From positions 1-64,000 of the forward strand of contig DBFWPL010000002.1 in assembly GCA_048463395.1 (NCBI GenBank): a DNA stretch of 64,000 nucleotides, in the 5' to 3' direction. Positions 34,108 through 42,733 of this stretch are shown here, one piece after another (positions within the stretch are counted from its first letter, which is position 1; every line of letters starts with the position of its first letter). The notes under the pieces are model-generated. The model was not told the origin of the DNA and searched no databases. It worked only from the letters and a program-made list of their open reading frames with translations. This stretch comes from JAGAJR01 sp048463395. Its GTDB lineage: Bacteria; Pseudomonadota; Alphaproteobacteria; RF32; CAG-239. Both the position numbers and the translations under genes were made by a program.

Positions 34108-35079
34108 ATGGCGAAAATTCTTGTTGCCGGAGGAGCCGGATATATCGGAAGTCATGTGGTTAAGGCGATTTTGCAAGCGGGAGATCAGGCTTTGGTTTAT
34201 GATAATCTTTCCAGCGGGCAGAAGATTAATCTTTTTTCTCAGGCGGAGTTTGTCGAGGGGGATATTCTGGATTATGAAACTCTGAAAAAGGCGATGGGGC
34301 AAGAAATTGACGCTGTGGTGCATCTGGCCGGCAAGAAAGCGGTCGGAGAGTCAATGCTTGTGCCGGAGAAGTATGCCGTTAACAATATTACGGGTGCTTT
34401 GAACATCATTAATGCGATGTCGGAATGCGGTGTAAAGCATATTGTGTTTTCGTCTTCTGCGGCGGTCTACGGAATGCCGGAATATCTGCCGGTTGATGAA
34501 AAACATCCGCTTAATCCGATTAACTATTACGGATTTACCAAACTTGAATTTGAGAGAAATCTGGAGTGGTACAGTCGTTTGAAAGATTTCAGCTATATGG
34601 CTTTGCGGTATTTTAACGCGGTGGGGTATGACGCTGACGGGGATATTAAGGGGAAAGAACTGAATCCGCAGAATCTGCTGCCGATTATTATTGAAGCGGC
34701 AACCGGAAAGCGTGAAAGCCTGAGCGTGTTTGGAAATGATTATGACACCAGAGACGGAACTTGTATCAGAGATTATGTGCATGTTACGGATTTGGCAAAA
34801 GCCCATGTTTTGGCTCTTGAAAAACTGATGAACGGAGCAAAGTCAGAGGTTATTAACCTGGGAACAAATACCGGAACAACGGTTAACGAAGTTATTCGGG
34901 CAGCGGAAAAGGTTACCGGTAAAAAGCTGAATGTCAAATATGTTGAGCGGCGTCCGGGGGATCCGGCAGAGTTGGTTGCCTCGTATGATAAGGCTAAACA
35001 GGTTTTGGGCTGGGAGCCTGAATATAAAAATATTGAAGATATTGTACGAACGACATGGAATATGGAAAACCTCGGGTAA
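34108..35079 (+). CDS. galE: UDP-glucose 4-epimerase
   Basis: Interconverts UDP-glucose and UDP-galactose (or the GlcNAc forms). 323 residues of the extended SDR type: NAD-binding GGAGYIGSH at 8-16, the catalytic Tyr-x3-Lys in INYYGFTKLEFE near 137-148, and RYFNAVGYDADG near 166. The C-terminal LGWEPEYKNIEDIV block is standard. The start codon immediately follows the ugd stop. The stop codon lies within the stem of the terminator that follows. Confidence 0.94.
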   Translation: MAKILVAGGAGYIGSHVVKAILQAGDQALVYDNLSSGQKINLFSQAEFVEGDILDYETLKKAMGQEIDAVVHLAGKKAVGESMLVPEKYAVNNITGALNIINAMSECGVKHIVFSSSAAVYGMPEYLPVDEKHPLNPINYYGFTKLEFERNLEWYSRLKDFSYMALRYFNAVGYDADGDIKGKELNPQNLLPIIIEAATGKRESLSVFGNDYDTRDGTCIRDYVHVTDLAKAHVLALEKLMNGAKSEVINLGTNTGTTVNEVIRAAEKVTGKKLNVKYVERRPGDPAELVASYDKAKQVLGWEPEYKNIEDIVRTTWNMENLG

Positions 35080-35098
35080 AATACCCGAGGTTTTTTTT
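35068..35098 (+). terminator. Terminator after galE
   Basis: 10-bp stem AACCTCGGGT/ACCCGAGGTT with a six- to eight-base loop, then eight T residues. The galE stop codon is inside the hairpin, and the convergent phage-like gene ends at its edge, so it may serve both strands. Confidence 0.9.
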
Positions 35099-35459
35099 AA
35101 GCATTATATGGGTAAGTTTGTTTGATTTCTGCGACTTTTTGGCGGCGGAGTTCCAATAGTTGAGAAATTTCGGCTTCAATATCCGGTGTGGAAATTTCAT
35201 CCCGTAAACGGTTTATTTCCAAAGTCAGGCAGTCGGTTTCCATGGCGTAAGCACGTGAGCGGAGAATACGTATTTCTTCATTGCTTAATGTTGGTTTGGG
35301 CGGCAGAAATCCGGATAAATAAAATCTTCCGTCGCCGTTGGTTTCAACTTCCTGTTCCGTAAAGCCTGTGTTTAAGAAATAAATAGTATCAGGGTTTTCT
35401 CCGGCGGCGATACAGACTTCTTTAGTTTGTTGATTGATTATTTTGCTCAGTTTCTTCAT
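35097..35459 (-). CDS. Phage tail-fibre-associated-like protein
   Basis: 120 residues, no signal peptide. The C-terminal half carries a pattern common in small phage tail-associated proteins: IRILRSRAYAMETDCLTLE followed by a helical stretch and QKVAEIKQTYPYN. The middle has FYLSGFLPPKPTLSNEEI. AAAGGAAG before the ATG is a strong ribosome site. The first 38 bases overlap the end of the preceding tail-fibre-like gene, an arrangement typical of phage fibre and fibre-assembly gene pairs. No other phage genes surround the pair, so it is either a remnant or a recruited module. Confidence 0.6.
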   Translation of the reverse strand: MKKLSKIINQQTKEVCIAAGENPDTIYFLNTGFTEQEVETNGDGRFYLSGFLPPKPTLSNEEIRILRSRAYAMETDCLTLEINRLRDEISTPDIEAEISQLLELRRQKVAEIKQTYPYNA

Positions 35460-36426
35460 GTTTGCTTCCTTTCAAAGGGAAAAAAGTGTATAAGGGGTTA
35501 TAACTGCTTAAGCCGGACCAGCTGATGACATCTCCCGTTCCGACCCAGACATCACGAGTTCTTGTAACGGAAACGCTTGGCATTTCGTCAAAAACAATTC
35601 GGGTACCGTTGACGGTAACGTTAATTGCGGTTACGATTGCACCGCCCTGAAGGTTAATCATTCCCGGCTCTTGAGCCGTAAACGGGCTGGTTATGGAATA
35701 ACCGCGGGTATAGTCTGGAATGCCTAATTCAACGATGGTTGTTTTGGCTTCGGTTGTTAAATTGGCGGCGTTGTTATCCGCTTTGGCGGCGATTTGTTCT
35801 TCCAATTCGGGAAGAATTGTATCCATGTCTTCTTTGGTGTTGCGGATTTCTTCCAGATAAGTTTGTGTTTGCTGCAGAATTTTTGAATTGGTTTCCGAAG
35901 CTTCAAGAACGACGGAAATGTTTTTTTCCAAGTCGTTTAGTCTGAAAGAAGAGTTTTGCAGTTCTGTTTCATCATCACTCCAGACAATAGCTTTGCCGGC
36001 TTCCGGCATTGGCAGGCTGACGTCCATTTGTGTTGGGGCAGAAGGCGGAAAAGTTACCGTGCGTCCGATAAGGTCTTCAAGCTGCTCCATGCAGGCAAGC
36101 TGATAGTCAAATTCAGAGTTTACTTTGGAGCTCATAAACGGTCCGACTTCTTTGAAGTTGGTAGTTCTTTTAAATGGAATGCTGCGATACAGCGTGATAA
36201 CGGTTCCTTCTGCCGGCGGGGTATCAAAAATAACGGTACCGCCGTTGATGTCCGGAGATGAGCTCATGATAACGGAATAACCGTTTTCCAAGAGTTTGTT
36301 GTCCAGATATATTTTAACATCATCGGGGTTGAAAATCGGAAAATGGAAATAATATTCGGACCGGGTGCCGTCGGCAATAAGGCGTAAACGGGGTTTGACG
36401 CTGCCGGAATCTTGAGGATTGGACAT
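35422..36426 (-). CDS. Phage tail-fibre-like protein
   Basis: 334 residues starting MSNPQDSGSVKPRLR (start fixed by GGAGAAAG). The N-terminal region resembles the adaptor domain of T7-type tail fibres: RSEYYFHFPIFNPDDVKIYL (about 25-44), the GYSVIMSSSPD strand and PPAEGTVITLYRSIPFKRTTNF (about 72-93, shown partly). A helical, coiled-coil-like stretch follows (about 160-235), then a beta-rich C-terminus (about 240-334). There is no chaperone or enzyme motif at the end. A TTGACT box at 36514-36519 on the minus strand may be part of its own promoter. Family call is by pattern. Confidence 0.65.
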   Translation of the reverse strand: MSNPQDSGSVKPRLRLIADGTRSEYYFHFPIFNPDDVKIYLDNKLLENGYSVIMSSSPDINGGTVIFDTPPAEGTVITLYRSIPFKRTTNFKEVGPFMSSKVNSEFDYQLACMEQLEDLIGRTVTFPPSAPTQMDVSLPMPEAGKAIVWSDDETELQNSSFRLNDLEKNISVVLEASETNSKILQQTQTYLEEIRNTKEDMDTILPELEEQIAAKADNNAANLTTEAKTTIVELGIPDYTRGYSITSPFTAQEPGMINLQGGAIVTAINVTVNGTRIVFDEMPSVSVTRTRDVWVGTGDVISWSGLSSYNPLYTFFPLKGSKHEETEQNNQSTN

Positions 36427-36543
36427 TTCTTTCTCCATTGTTGTTAAGTTGAACAATCGAGAAGATAAACAAATAATAGTGGCAATTGTTCTTGTATAAT
36501 ATTTTTTAGAAAAAGTCAAGGAATAAATTCCTATTTTATACGG

Positions 36544-36571
36544 TTGACTTTTGAATTATGATGATTACTAT
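36544..36571 (+). promoter_or_regulatory. Probable promoter of the SIMPL gene
   Basis: TTGACT at 36544-36549, a 16-base spacer and TACTAT at 36566-36571, 36 bases before the ATG at 36607. Confidence 0.5.
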
Positions 36572-36606
36572 CTAATTTAGTTTTTAATTTATGAGGAGAT
36601 TTGAAT

Positions 36607-37353
36607 ATGGCTGAGACAGAAAAAAGCTGTGGCTGCAGAGGAAAATGTTTTGGTGCGGCGGTTTTGGCTTTGGGTATTGCTCTGGGCGGGTTTTTTCCGG
36701 GGTATTACTATTATCAGGCAAAAGTAAACAACAATTCGGTTACGGTCAAAGGTTTGGCTGAAATGGATGTGAAAGCCGATCTTGCCGTTTGGGATTTGAA
36801 GTTTGTGGTAACCGGAAATGATTTGCAACTTTCCAGACAAGAGGTGTCTGCTCAGGCTTTGGCTATTCGTCAATTCTTGCTTGAAAAGGGTTTTACAAAT
36901 GAGGAAATCAGCGACGGACGGATTGAAACCAATGACCTGATGGCTAATCCGTATCGCAGTAATGAGTTGAACGGAGCTCGTTTTATTTTGACGCAGACAA
37001 TCAAAGTCAGAACACATAATGTGGATTTGGTTGAAAACGCTTTGGCTCAAACCGGAGATTTAATCGGCAAAGGGGTTATTTTTGACAGTCAGTCTTATGG
37101 GTATCCGGTATCGTATGTCTTTACAAAACTGAATGAGATTAAACCTCAGATGTTGGAGGAAGCAACAAAGAATGCCAAAGAGGCCGCTTTGGAATTTGCC
37201 AAGAGCAGCGGCAGCAAGGTCGGTAAAATCCGCAGGGCAAATCAGGGCGTATTCTCTATTCTTCCGGCTGAACAAACTTCCAATGCCATGGAAATGCAGC
37301 AGATAAATAAAAAAGTACGCGTGGTTTCCACAATAGAATATTGGTTGGATTAA
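36607..37353 (+). CDS. SIMPL-domain (DUF541) exported protein
   Basis: 248 residues with an N-terminal anchor or signal helix after a Cys-rich cytoplasmic start (MAETEKSCGCRGKCFG, then AAVLALGIALGGFFPGYYYY). The rest is a SIMPL domain: NSVTVKGLAEMDVKADLAVW (about 41-60), FILTQTIKVRTHNVDLVENA (about 126-145) and the C-terminal VRVVSTIEYWLD. The family is widespread in periplasms and its role is unclear. GAGGAG eight bases upstream sets the ATG at 36607 rather than the TTG at 36601. Four cysteines before the helix (residues 8, 10, 14 and nearby) are unusual. Confidence 0.83.
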   Translation: MAETEKSCGCRGKCFGAAVLALGIALGGFFPGYYYYQAKVNNNSVTVKGLAEMDVKADLAVWDLKFVVTGNDLQLSRQEVSAQALAIRQFLLEKGFTNEEISDGRIETNDLMANPYRSNELNGARFILTQTIKVRTHNVDLVENALAQTGDLIGKGVIFDSQSYGYPVSYVFTKLNEIKPQMLEEATKNAKEAALEFAKSSGSKVGKIRRANQGVFSILPAEQTSNAMEMQQINKKVRVVSTIEYWLD

Positions 37354-37360
37354 TTGAAGA

Positions 37361-37388
37361 AAACCCCTCTCATTTGAGAGGGGTTTGT
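37361..37388. terminator. Bidirectional terminator between SIMPL gene and locus B
   Basis: 12-bp perfect stem AAACCCCTCTCA/TGAGAGGGGTTT with a two-base loop. It lies between two convergent genes and has A and T on either side. Confidence 0.85.
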
Positions 37389-37397
37389 TGTTAATTG

Positions 37398-38126
37398 TTA
37401 AGGGAGTATGCCAACGCAAATGTGTGGAAATTTCATTTGAGATACTGCGGTCATTTGATAGTTATTGACCATGTTGTAGGGCGTTCCTCCCTTGAGCCAG
37501 ATAGAAGCTGATTGTGTTCCTCCTCCGAATGTATATCCATCACTACTTATAGAAATTAAGTTTAAATTTTTAACAATTGGTGAGGTGCTGGTTGCAGTTT
37601 TTAAATTAGCTATCATGCTATATTTGTCTTTTAGCAGTTGGGCCTCTTCAAGGCTAGGCAGATGTCCGGTACAGAGATAGTTTGGTGCTGTGTTGATGGC
37701 GTGGGCAATACTTGCACATTTATATTGACAGAATGTACTGTTATAACTTTCCGGGGTGCCGTTTCCTTCCAGTAGAACTAATTTGGTAGAGGCATTTACC
37801 ACTATACCGATAGCCTGTTTATCGGGTAAAGCTGTTGTCGGTCGGCTCCATGTGCCGTCTTTGTATACGATGTCTCCATCTTGCAGGGGAATGTTTTGAG
37901 CCAAAAATTCATCTCTGCTGAGTGATGTTCCGCAAGATATTTTACTTTTATCAAAAGGACATTTCAATGTTTTTAGGCCGACACATTGTGCTTCAGTCAT
38001 TGTGTATCCTAATTCTTCACAAGAAGGAGGAGTGTCACAGGTTTGGGCGGAAGCTGTTGAGGCGGCGAAGGAGAAAGCGAGTATTGAAAGGCTAACTCCC
38101 CATATATTTCTAAAATTATCAGTCAT
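37398..38126 (-). CDS. Locus B secreted protein with PPSC cysteine module
   Basis: 242 residues, shorter counterpart of the 404-residue protein of locus A. Signal peptide MTDNFRNIWGVSLSILAFSF, cut near ASAQTC. Immediately after it comes the shared module: DTPPSCEELGYTMTEAQC, LKCPFDKSKISC, then QAIGIVVNASTKLVLLEG near 125. The C-terminal half has HLPSLEEAQLLKDKYSMI near 168 and SASIWLKGG near 212, with a cysteine four residues from the end; this is faintly like bacterial C-type-lectin-fold surface domains. It follows the cysteine-rich gene by 15 bases, so the two are one transcript. Confidence 0.75.
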   Translation of the reverse strand: MTDNFRNIWGVSLSILAFSFAASTASAQTCDTPPSCEELGYTMTEAQCVGLKTLKCPFDKSKISCGTSLSRDEFLAQNIPLQDGDIVYKDGTWSRPTTALPDKQAIGIVVNASTKLVLLEGNGTPESYNSTFCQYKCASIAHAINTAPNYLCTGHLPSLEEAQLLKDKYSMIANLKTATSTSPIVKNLNLISISSDGYTFGGGTQSASIWLKGGTPYNMVNNYQMTAVSQMKFPHICVGILP

Positions 38127-38141
38127 AATCTTTCTCCTTGT

Positions 38142-39095
38142 TTATTTAGTTATAGGTTTCATCCAACATTTATACCAAGAGCAGGTATCAATGTCGGTGT
38201 ATCCGGTTGCACATCCGGTAATGTAGTATTTGGAAGAGCATTTCTCAAAAGAGCAGGTGTACCCTGTCGGACAAGAGGTATAAGTACCGACATTCGGGCA
38301 GGATTTACATTTGTTGTATTTGGTAACGCCGTTTTCGGTACAGCTTTGTGCACCGGCTTCGTATCCCAAGTCGCATTCAATGAACTCAGCAGAGCATGAG
38401 CAGCCGTTCTTTGAAGCGTTTACAACATAAGGGTATTCACAAGATTTACAGATATTTTTCGGGTAGAAATATGAAGTTAAATTCTGATTGCTGCGGCAGT
38501 AGTTGTATGCTTCCACGATATTAGAGCGGTAATCCTGTTCAGAGATGTATTCGTTTTCAGCGGAACAAGGGGTTAGAGAGCTATCGGTACATCGGCAAGC
38601 GTAATAAGTACCGGATTTATCGGAACATGTTTCGGTTTGGGCAAGTTTTCCGCAGGTTGAAAGTCTGTTGCTTTCGGTAACGGTATAGTAAGTTGTATCG
38701 CACAAACAGGCTTTAAAGTATTTATTATCGTGAGGGCAGCTGGTTGTTTCGTCAGGGAAGGAGTTTTGAGGGCATTCCGTACGATTAAAGCCTTCGTCCC
38801 GGCATTGTAGGGAGGTGTCAATATTAGTATCGTTGTCAGAATAGTTAAGACCAAGACCATAGGCGTTTTTATCAGAGTTAACAATAGATCTGACAGCGGC
38901 GAGTTTGACGGTATTATCCGAGTTAAAAGAGGATATAGGCTTCAGCTCCATGGGTGTATGTGTGTGTGGTGTGTGTGTGTTTACCAGAGGGGTACCAGAG
39001 TAAGCCAAAGTCAGATGTTTAGCCTCGGAGACCTGAGGGTTGCCGGAGAGCAAGACGCAGGCAGAGGCCAGTAAAAAGAACTTAGTATCAGTCAT
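38142..39095 (-). CDS. Locus B secreted cysteine-rich protein
   Basis: 317 residues; paralogue of the locus A 320-residue protein. Signal peptide MTDTKFFLLASACVLLSGNP with a cleavage near SEAKHL. A Thr/His/Pro stretch (NTHTPHTHTP, about residues 40-49) is encoded by a GT-rich simple repeat. Then PISSFNSDNTVKLAAV matches locus A, followed by about 30 cysteines: KYFKACLCDTTYYTV, ACRCTDSSLTPCSAENEYIS, CEYPYVVNASKNGCSCSAEF, QSCTENGVTKYNKCKSCP and the end ITGCATGYTDIDTCSWYKC. GAGGTG precedes the start. Disulfide-rich and exported by prediction; no known family. Confidence 0.78.
   Translation of the reverse strand: MTDTKFFLLASACVLLSGNPQVSEAKHLTLAYSGTPLVNTHTPHTHTPMELKPISSFNSDNTVKLAAVRSIVNSDKNAYGLGLNYSDNDTNIDTSLQCRDEGFNRTECPQNSFPDETTSCPHDNKYFKACLCDTTYYTVTESNRLSTCGKLAQTETCSDKSGTYYACRCTDSSLTPCSAENEYISEQDYRSNIVEAYNYCRSNQNLTSYFYPKNICKSCEYPYVVNASKNGCSCSAEFIECDLGYEAGAQSCTENGVTKYNKCKSCPNVGTYTSCPTGYTCSFEKCSSKYYITGCATGYTDIDTCSWYKCWMKPITK
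38954..38980. repeat. GT dinucleotide-rich tract inside a gene
   Basis: Plus-strand GTGTATGTGTGTGTGGTGTG and further GT units, 27 bases in all, inside the N-terminal coding part of the locus B cysteine-rich gene. It encodes the Thr/His/Pro stretch. The paralogue in locus A lacks an equally long tract. Confidence 0.8.
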
Positions 39096-39125
39096 GGTAT
39101 CACCTCATAGTAATTAAGAACTAAA

Positions 39126-39178
39126 GCCTATATACTATCCATACTAAGTCTTTTTTTTTTTTTGCAACAAAAAAGTGC
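39126..39178 (-). promoter_or_regulatory. Conserved 53-bp upstream block of locus B
   Basis: Ungapped match (48 of 53) to 15982-16034. On the minus strand: GCACTTTTTTGTTGC, 13 A residues, GACT, then TAGTATGGATAGTATATAGGC. A short AGTGC/GCACT hairpin with following T residues ends here and could also stop transcription from nagB. Confidence 0.7.
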
Positions 39179-39263
39179 ATCTGCCCGCACTTTTAAAAGG
39201 AGATTTCACATTTCTGTTACATTCCGGAAAACATCTCTAACTTTTGTCTGTGTTTGCCGATCA

Positions 39264-39290
39264 TAAAAAAGGCTCTCGTTTGAGAGCCTC
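39264..39290 (-). terminator. Terminator after nagB
   Basis: Minus-strand stem AGGCTCTC/GAGAGCCT with a T run on the far side (forward AAAAAA at 39265-39270). It ends the nagA-nagB transcript. Confidence 0.88.
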
Positions 39291-39295
39291 GGAAA

Positions 39296-40087
39296 TCAGA
39301 AATTGTTTTTTTCAATATCTTTGAAGTATCTAACTGTGTCGGCTTTGAGTTCGTTTGTTGCATCCTCATCGCAGACGATAATACCGTGTTGGTGCATTTG
39401 CAAAATACTGACCGGCCACATATGGTTAATGCTGCCTTCAATGGCGTGGTGAATAGCTCGGGCTTTTTTCGAGCCGGTTGCCAGAATCATAACTTCTTCC
39501 GCGTCCATGATCGTGCCGATACCCACTGTCAGGGCTGTGGTCGGGACTTTGGAAACATCATTGTCAAAAAAGCGGGAGTTTACCTGAATGGTGTCGGAAG
39601 TCAGGGTTTTGACACGAGTTCTTGAGGTTAAGGACGAGCCCGGTTCGTTAAAAGCGATATGTCCGTCTTCCCCCAGTCCGCCAAGAAAGAGATGAATTCC
39701 TCCGAATGCTTTGATAGCGTTCTCGTAAAGTTCACATTCTTTCTCATAATTTTTGGTCATGCCGTTAAGAATGTGGATGTTGTTCTTTTTTATATCAATG
39801 TGTCTGAAGAAATTTTCCCACATAAAGTAATGATAGCTTTGCGGATGTTTTTCATCCAAGCCGATATATTCGTCCATATTAAATGTTACGACATTTTCAA
39901 AGGAAAGTTTGCCCGCCTGATACATTTTGATGAGTTCTTTATAAACGCCGAGCGGAGTGGAACCGGTTGGTAAACCCAAAACAAACGGTTTTTTCAGAGA
40001 GGGTTTGAAACGTTTGATTTTATAGGCGATATAATTGGCGGCCCAGAGGGAAACATTGTCGTAATCCGGTCTTATCAGCACTCTCAT
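39296..40087 (-). CDS. nagB: Glucosamine-6-phosphate deaminase
   Basis: Converts glucosamine-6-phosphate to fructose-6-phosphate and ammonia, letting amino sugars enter glycolysis. 263 residues. The N-terminus MRVLIRPDYDNVSLWAANYI is followed by the sugar-phosphate binding LGLPTGSTPLGVYKEL near 38-53, NMDEYIGL near 70, and GGLGEDGHIAFNEPGSSL near 135-152 containing the catalytic Asp/His. The start overlaps the end of nagA by four bases. With nagA it forms a complete pathway from N-acetylglucosamine-6-phosphate. Confidence 0.96.
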   Translation of the reverse strand: MRVLIRPDYDNVSLWAANYIAYKIKRFKPSLKKPFVLGLPTGSTPLGVYKELIKMYQAGKLSFENVVTFNMDEYIGLDEKHPQSYHYFMWENFFRHIDIKKNNIHILNGMTKNYEKECELYENAIKAFGGIHLFLGGLGEDGHIAFNEPGSSLTSRTRVKTLTSDTIQVNSRFFDNDVSKVPTTALTVGIGTIMDAEEVMILATGSKKARAIHHAIEGSINHMWPVSILQMHQHGIIVCDEDATNELKADTVRYFKDIEKNNF

Positions 40088-41259
40088 TTTACTTTTCCTT
40101 TTTCAAATAGTTTTCCGTTGATGATTGTATATAAGGTATTGAATTTCTTGTCAAACACGACCAAATCGGCATCGTATCCCGGTGCTATTAATCCAAGGTG
40201 CTCTTGTCTCATGATAACAGCCGGATTAGCGGCGGCCATACGGATGGCTTGTTCCAGATTAAGACCGAAGGAGACCAGATTTTTTACGCCGTCAATCATG
40301 GTCAAAGCCGAACCGGCGATGACGTCATCTGATTTTCTTAAAAAACATTTATCCAGATAAACTTCTTCGCCGTTGGCAATCAGAGGAAGGGTTTTCTGCT
40401 TGGTCGGTTTAAGCGAATCGGTTACCAGCACCAATTTATCAAGTGGTTTGCATTGCAACAGAAACTTGATGATGTTCGGGTTGATGTGAATGCCGTCGGC
40501 GATAATCTCACAGGAGAGTTCCGGATGAATAAATACGGCTCCGACAGCTCCGGGGTCGCGGTGGTGCATTCTGCTCATGGCATTGAACAAGTGGGTTACG
40601 TGCAAAATGCGAGCCTGCATGCCTTCAACCATTTGTTCGTAAGTGGCATTGGTATGTCCGGCTTGCAGGACAATTCCTTTGGAGACGCAATAAAGGGCAA
40701 GTTCCCGCATATTCTTGAGTTCAGGAGCCACGGTCATGTTGATAATGTGTCCTTCGGCGGCGTCCAGCAATTCATTCATTAAATCTATGCTGACCGGGCT
40801 GAGCGACTCCGGTGTTTGTACGCCCAGACGATCCGGAGAGATGAACGGTCCTTCCAGATGAATTCCCAGAATTTTGGCTCCTTTTTCCTGTCCCATGGCT
40901 TCAACAACAGCACGTATCCCCTTGATAAGCTGCTCTTTGGGAGCGGAATATAAGGTCGGGATAAAAGAAGTAACGCCGTATTTGGGCAGAACTTCCGACA
41001 TTTTTAAGATAGATTGGGGAGAAAAATCGTCGGTTCCCCAGCCTTCAATTCCGTGAATGTGAGTATCCATAAAGCCCGGGGCGATATAAGCTCCGTCGGC
41101 GTCGATAAATTTGACGGTGTCTTTGAATTTTTTCTGAGCAAAACGGGTTTCGTTGAAAACATCAATAATCTTGTGCTGTTTAATCAATACCGCACAATTT
41201 TTCATTTCGGAATAGCCGGTCAAAACGGTGGCATTATGCAAGCAAATTTCGGAATCCAT
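40084..41259 (-). CDS. nagA: N-acetylglucosamine-6-phosphate deacetylase
   Basis: Removes acetate from GlcNAc-6-phosphate. 391 residues of the amidohydrolase superfamily: metal-binding region YIAPGFMDTHIHGIEGWGTDD near 55-75 (shown in part), the LGIHLEGPFISP box near 127-138 with the metal-ligand Glu, the QAGHTNATYEQM segment near 195-206 and VTHLFNAMSRMHHRDPG near 216-232. The C-terminal YDADLVVFDKKFN strand is normal. It is upstream of nagB on the same strand with a four-base overlap. No transporter or regulator lies next to them. Confidence 0.95.
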   Translation of the reverse strand: MDSEICLHNATVLTGYSEMKNCAVLIKQHKIIDVFNETRFAQKKFKDTVKFIDADGAYIAPGFMDTHIHGIEGWGTDDFSPQSILKMSEVLPKYGVTSFIPTLYSAPKEQLIKGIRAVVEAMGQEKGAKILGIHLEGPFISPDRLGVQTPESLSPVSIDLMNELLDAAEGHIINMTVAPELKNMRELALYCVSKGIVLQAGHTNATYEQMVEGMQARILHVTHLFNAMSRMHHRDPGAVGAVFIHPELSCEIIADGIHINPNIIKFLLQCKPLDKLVLVTDSLKPTKQKTLPLIANGEEVYLDKCFLRKSDDVIAGSALTMIDGVKNLVSFGLNLEQAIRMAAANPAVIMRQEHLGLIAPGYDADLVVFDKKFNTLYTIINGKLFEKGKVK

Positions 41260-41378
41260 CTTTTCTCTTTCCTGTTCGAATCTAATGTTAAAATAATAGC
41301 GATTAAAAGTAAATTATTGCCTAAATTTAAAATTAGTTTATGCTGATTTTCAGATAAATTACTGAAAGGGCTTTATTG

Positions 41379-42311
41379 ATGTTTTTTTCCGGATTTTTTG
41401 AGCCGAAACCTTTTAATGAGGGATATTTGCCCGAGGCTGACGGCCATTCTGTTTATTTTTGCGAGTATGGAAATCCGAAGGGGATACCGCTGGCAACAAC
41501 TCACGGAGGACCGGGGGGCGGCGGTTGTAAACCTCGTTATCTGCAAGGCATTAATCTCAGAAAATACCGGGTTGTTATGTTCGACCAGAGAGGCTGCGGA
41601 AAGTCAACGCCGGCCGGAGAAATGAAAAACAACACCATGGAAGACACGCTGTTTGATTTGAAACGTTTGCGGGAATATCTGAATATTAAAGAAAAGGTTA
41701 TTCTTAAAGGGGCTTCTTGGGCTTCCACGGTTATGCTGATGTTTGCGGAACGGTATCCGAAACTGGTTAAAAAAATGATTTTGTCGCAGGTTTTTCTGGC
41801 AGACAAGATGAATGACGATTGGATGTTAGAGCAAAGCAGTCTGTTTTATCCGGATGTGATGGAAAAAATAAAAGCAGAGGTGCACGGTTGGAAGACTGTT
41901 CCGGAAACGTATGCGGAACTCATCAATTCCGATAATGCGGAAAAACAGCAAAAGGCGGTTTCTTTGTTTGGAAATTATGAGCAGGTTTTGGGGAATTTTG
42001 ACGTTAATCCGGAAGTCGGGGAGTTGAACGAAAAGTCTTTGGCTGCCAATCGTATTTATTTGAATTATTTTGCCAAGAATTTTACGCTCAAAAGTAATGA
42101 GATTATGCGGAACGTGAAGAAAATCGCAGATATTCCGGCGTTAATCGTGCATAATCGTTTGGATTTTGTCTGTCCTTTGAAAAACGCTTATGATTTACAT
42201 AAGGCTTTGCCAAATTCAAAGCTGGTCATTGTGCCGGAAAAAGGGCATGGCGGAAAGCTGTTGTTTAAGACCATCAAAAAAGAAACGGAAAAGTTTTTGG
42301 CAGAGGATTAG
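41379..42311 (+). CDS. Proline iminopeptidase-like alpha/beta hydrolase
   Basis: 310 residues. Removal of N-terminal proline from peptides is the likely reaction. Family marks: oxyanion-hole HGGPGGGG at 42-49, FDQRGCGKSTPAG at 68-80, the nucleophile motif GASWAS with Ser113, and late Asp and His in VHNRLDFVCPL and KGHGG. The nucleophile elbow is usually GGSWGS; both flanking glycines are alanine here, which keeps small side chains but is atypical. An AAAGGG ribosome site supports ATG 41379. It is followed two bases later by the MazG-like gene. Confidence 0.88.
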   Translation: MFFSGFFEPKPFNEGYLPEADGHSVYFCEYGNPKGIPLATTHGGPGGGGCKPRYLQGINLRKYRVVMFDQRGCGKSTPAGEMKNNTMEDTLFDLKRLREYLNIKEKVILKGASWASTVMLMFAERYPKLVKKMILSQVFLADKMNDDWMLEQSSLFYPDVMEKIKAEVHGWKTVPETYAELINSDNAEKQQKAVSLFGNYEQVLGNFDVNPEVGELNEKSLAANRIYLNYFAKNFTLKSNEIMRNVKKIADIPALIVHNRLDFVCPLKNAYDLHKALPNSKLVIVPEKGHGGKLLFKTIKKETEKFLAED

Positions 42312-42313
42312 TT

Positions 42314-42652
42314 ATGTCTGATAAGAATTTGATTTTGAGAGAAAGTCCGTCATTGCAGGATTTTCAGGATTATGTAGCTGAGATGAAGCGGGTACGGGGA
42401 TTTAATACAACCGATAAATTTTATGAGTGTTGTCTGTTGGCTGAAGAAACAGGGGAACTGATTTCCGCTGTTCGCAAAAACAGCAAGTCCGGTTCTATCG
42501 GAAGCGGTTCAAGGGTTGGAAATGTTAAGGAAGAGTTGGCCGATGTTTTTATATATGTGTTGAGTTTGGCTAATATGCATGGTATTGATTTGGAAGAAGC
42601 TTTTCGTGAAAAAGAGGAAATAAACAAGCAGCGAATCTGGAAAAGGTTGTAA
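42314..42652 (+). CDS. MazG-like nucleotide pyrophosphohydrolase
   Basis: 112 residues of the all-alpha NTP pyrophosphohydrolase type, probably cleaving a nucleoside triphosphate to the monophosphate and pyrophosphate. The metal-binding pattern is visible as LLAEETGELISAV (about 41-53) and VKEELADVFIYVL (about 72-84), the typical E-x2-E plus E-x2-D. A single MazG domain with a short C-terminal helix fits the house-cleaning enzymes. It is closely spaced (two bases) behind the peptidase gene. Confidence 0.8.
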   Translation: MSDKNLILRESPSLQDFQDYVAEMKRVRGFNTTDKFYECCLLAEETGELISAVRKNSKSGSIGSGSRVGNVKEELADVFIYVLSLANMHGIDLEEAFREKEEINKQRIWKRL

Positions 42653-42733
42653 AAGCGGAAATCATTTGTTGACAAAAGAACGGATAGTTATTACCAATCA
42701 GAATGATGGTTTTAATTTAATTCCGGATGTTAA

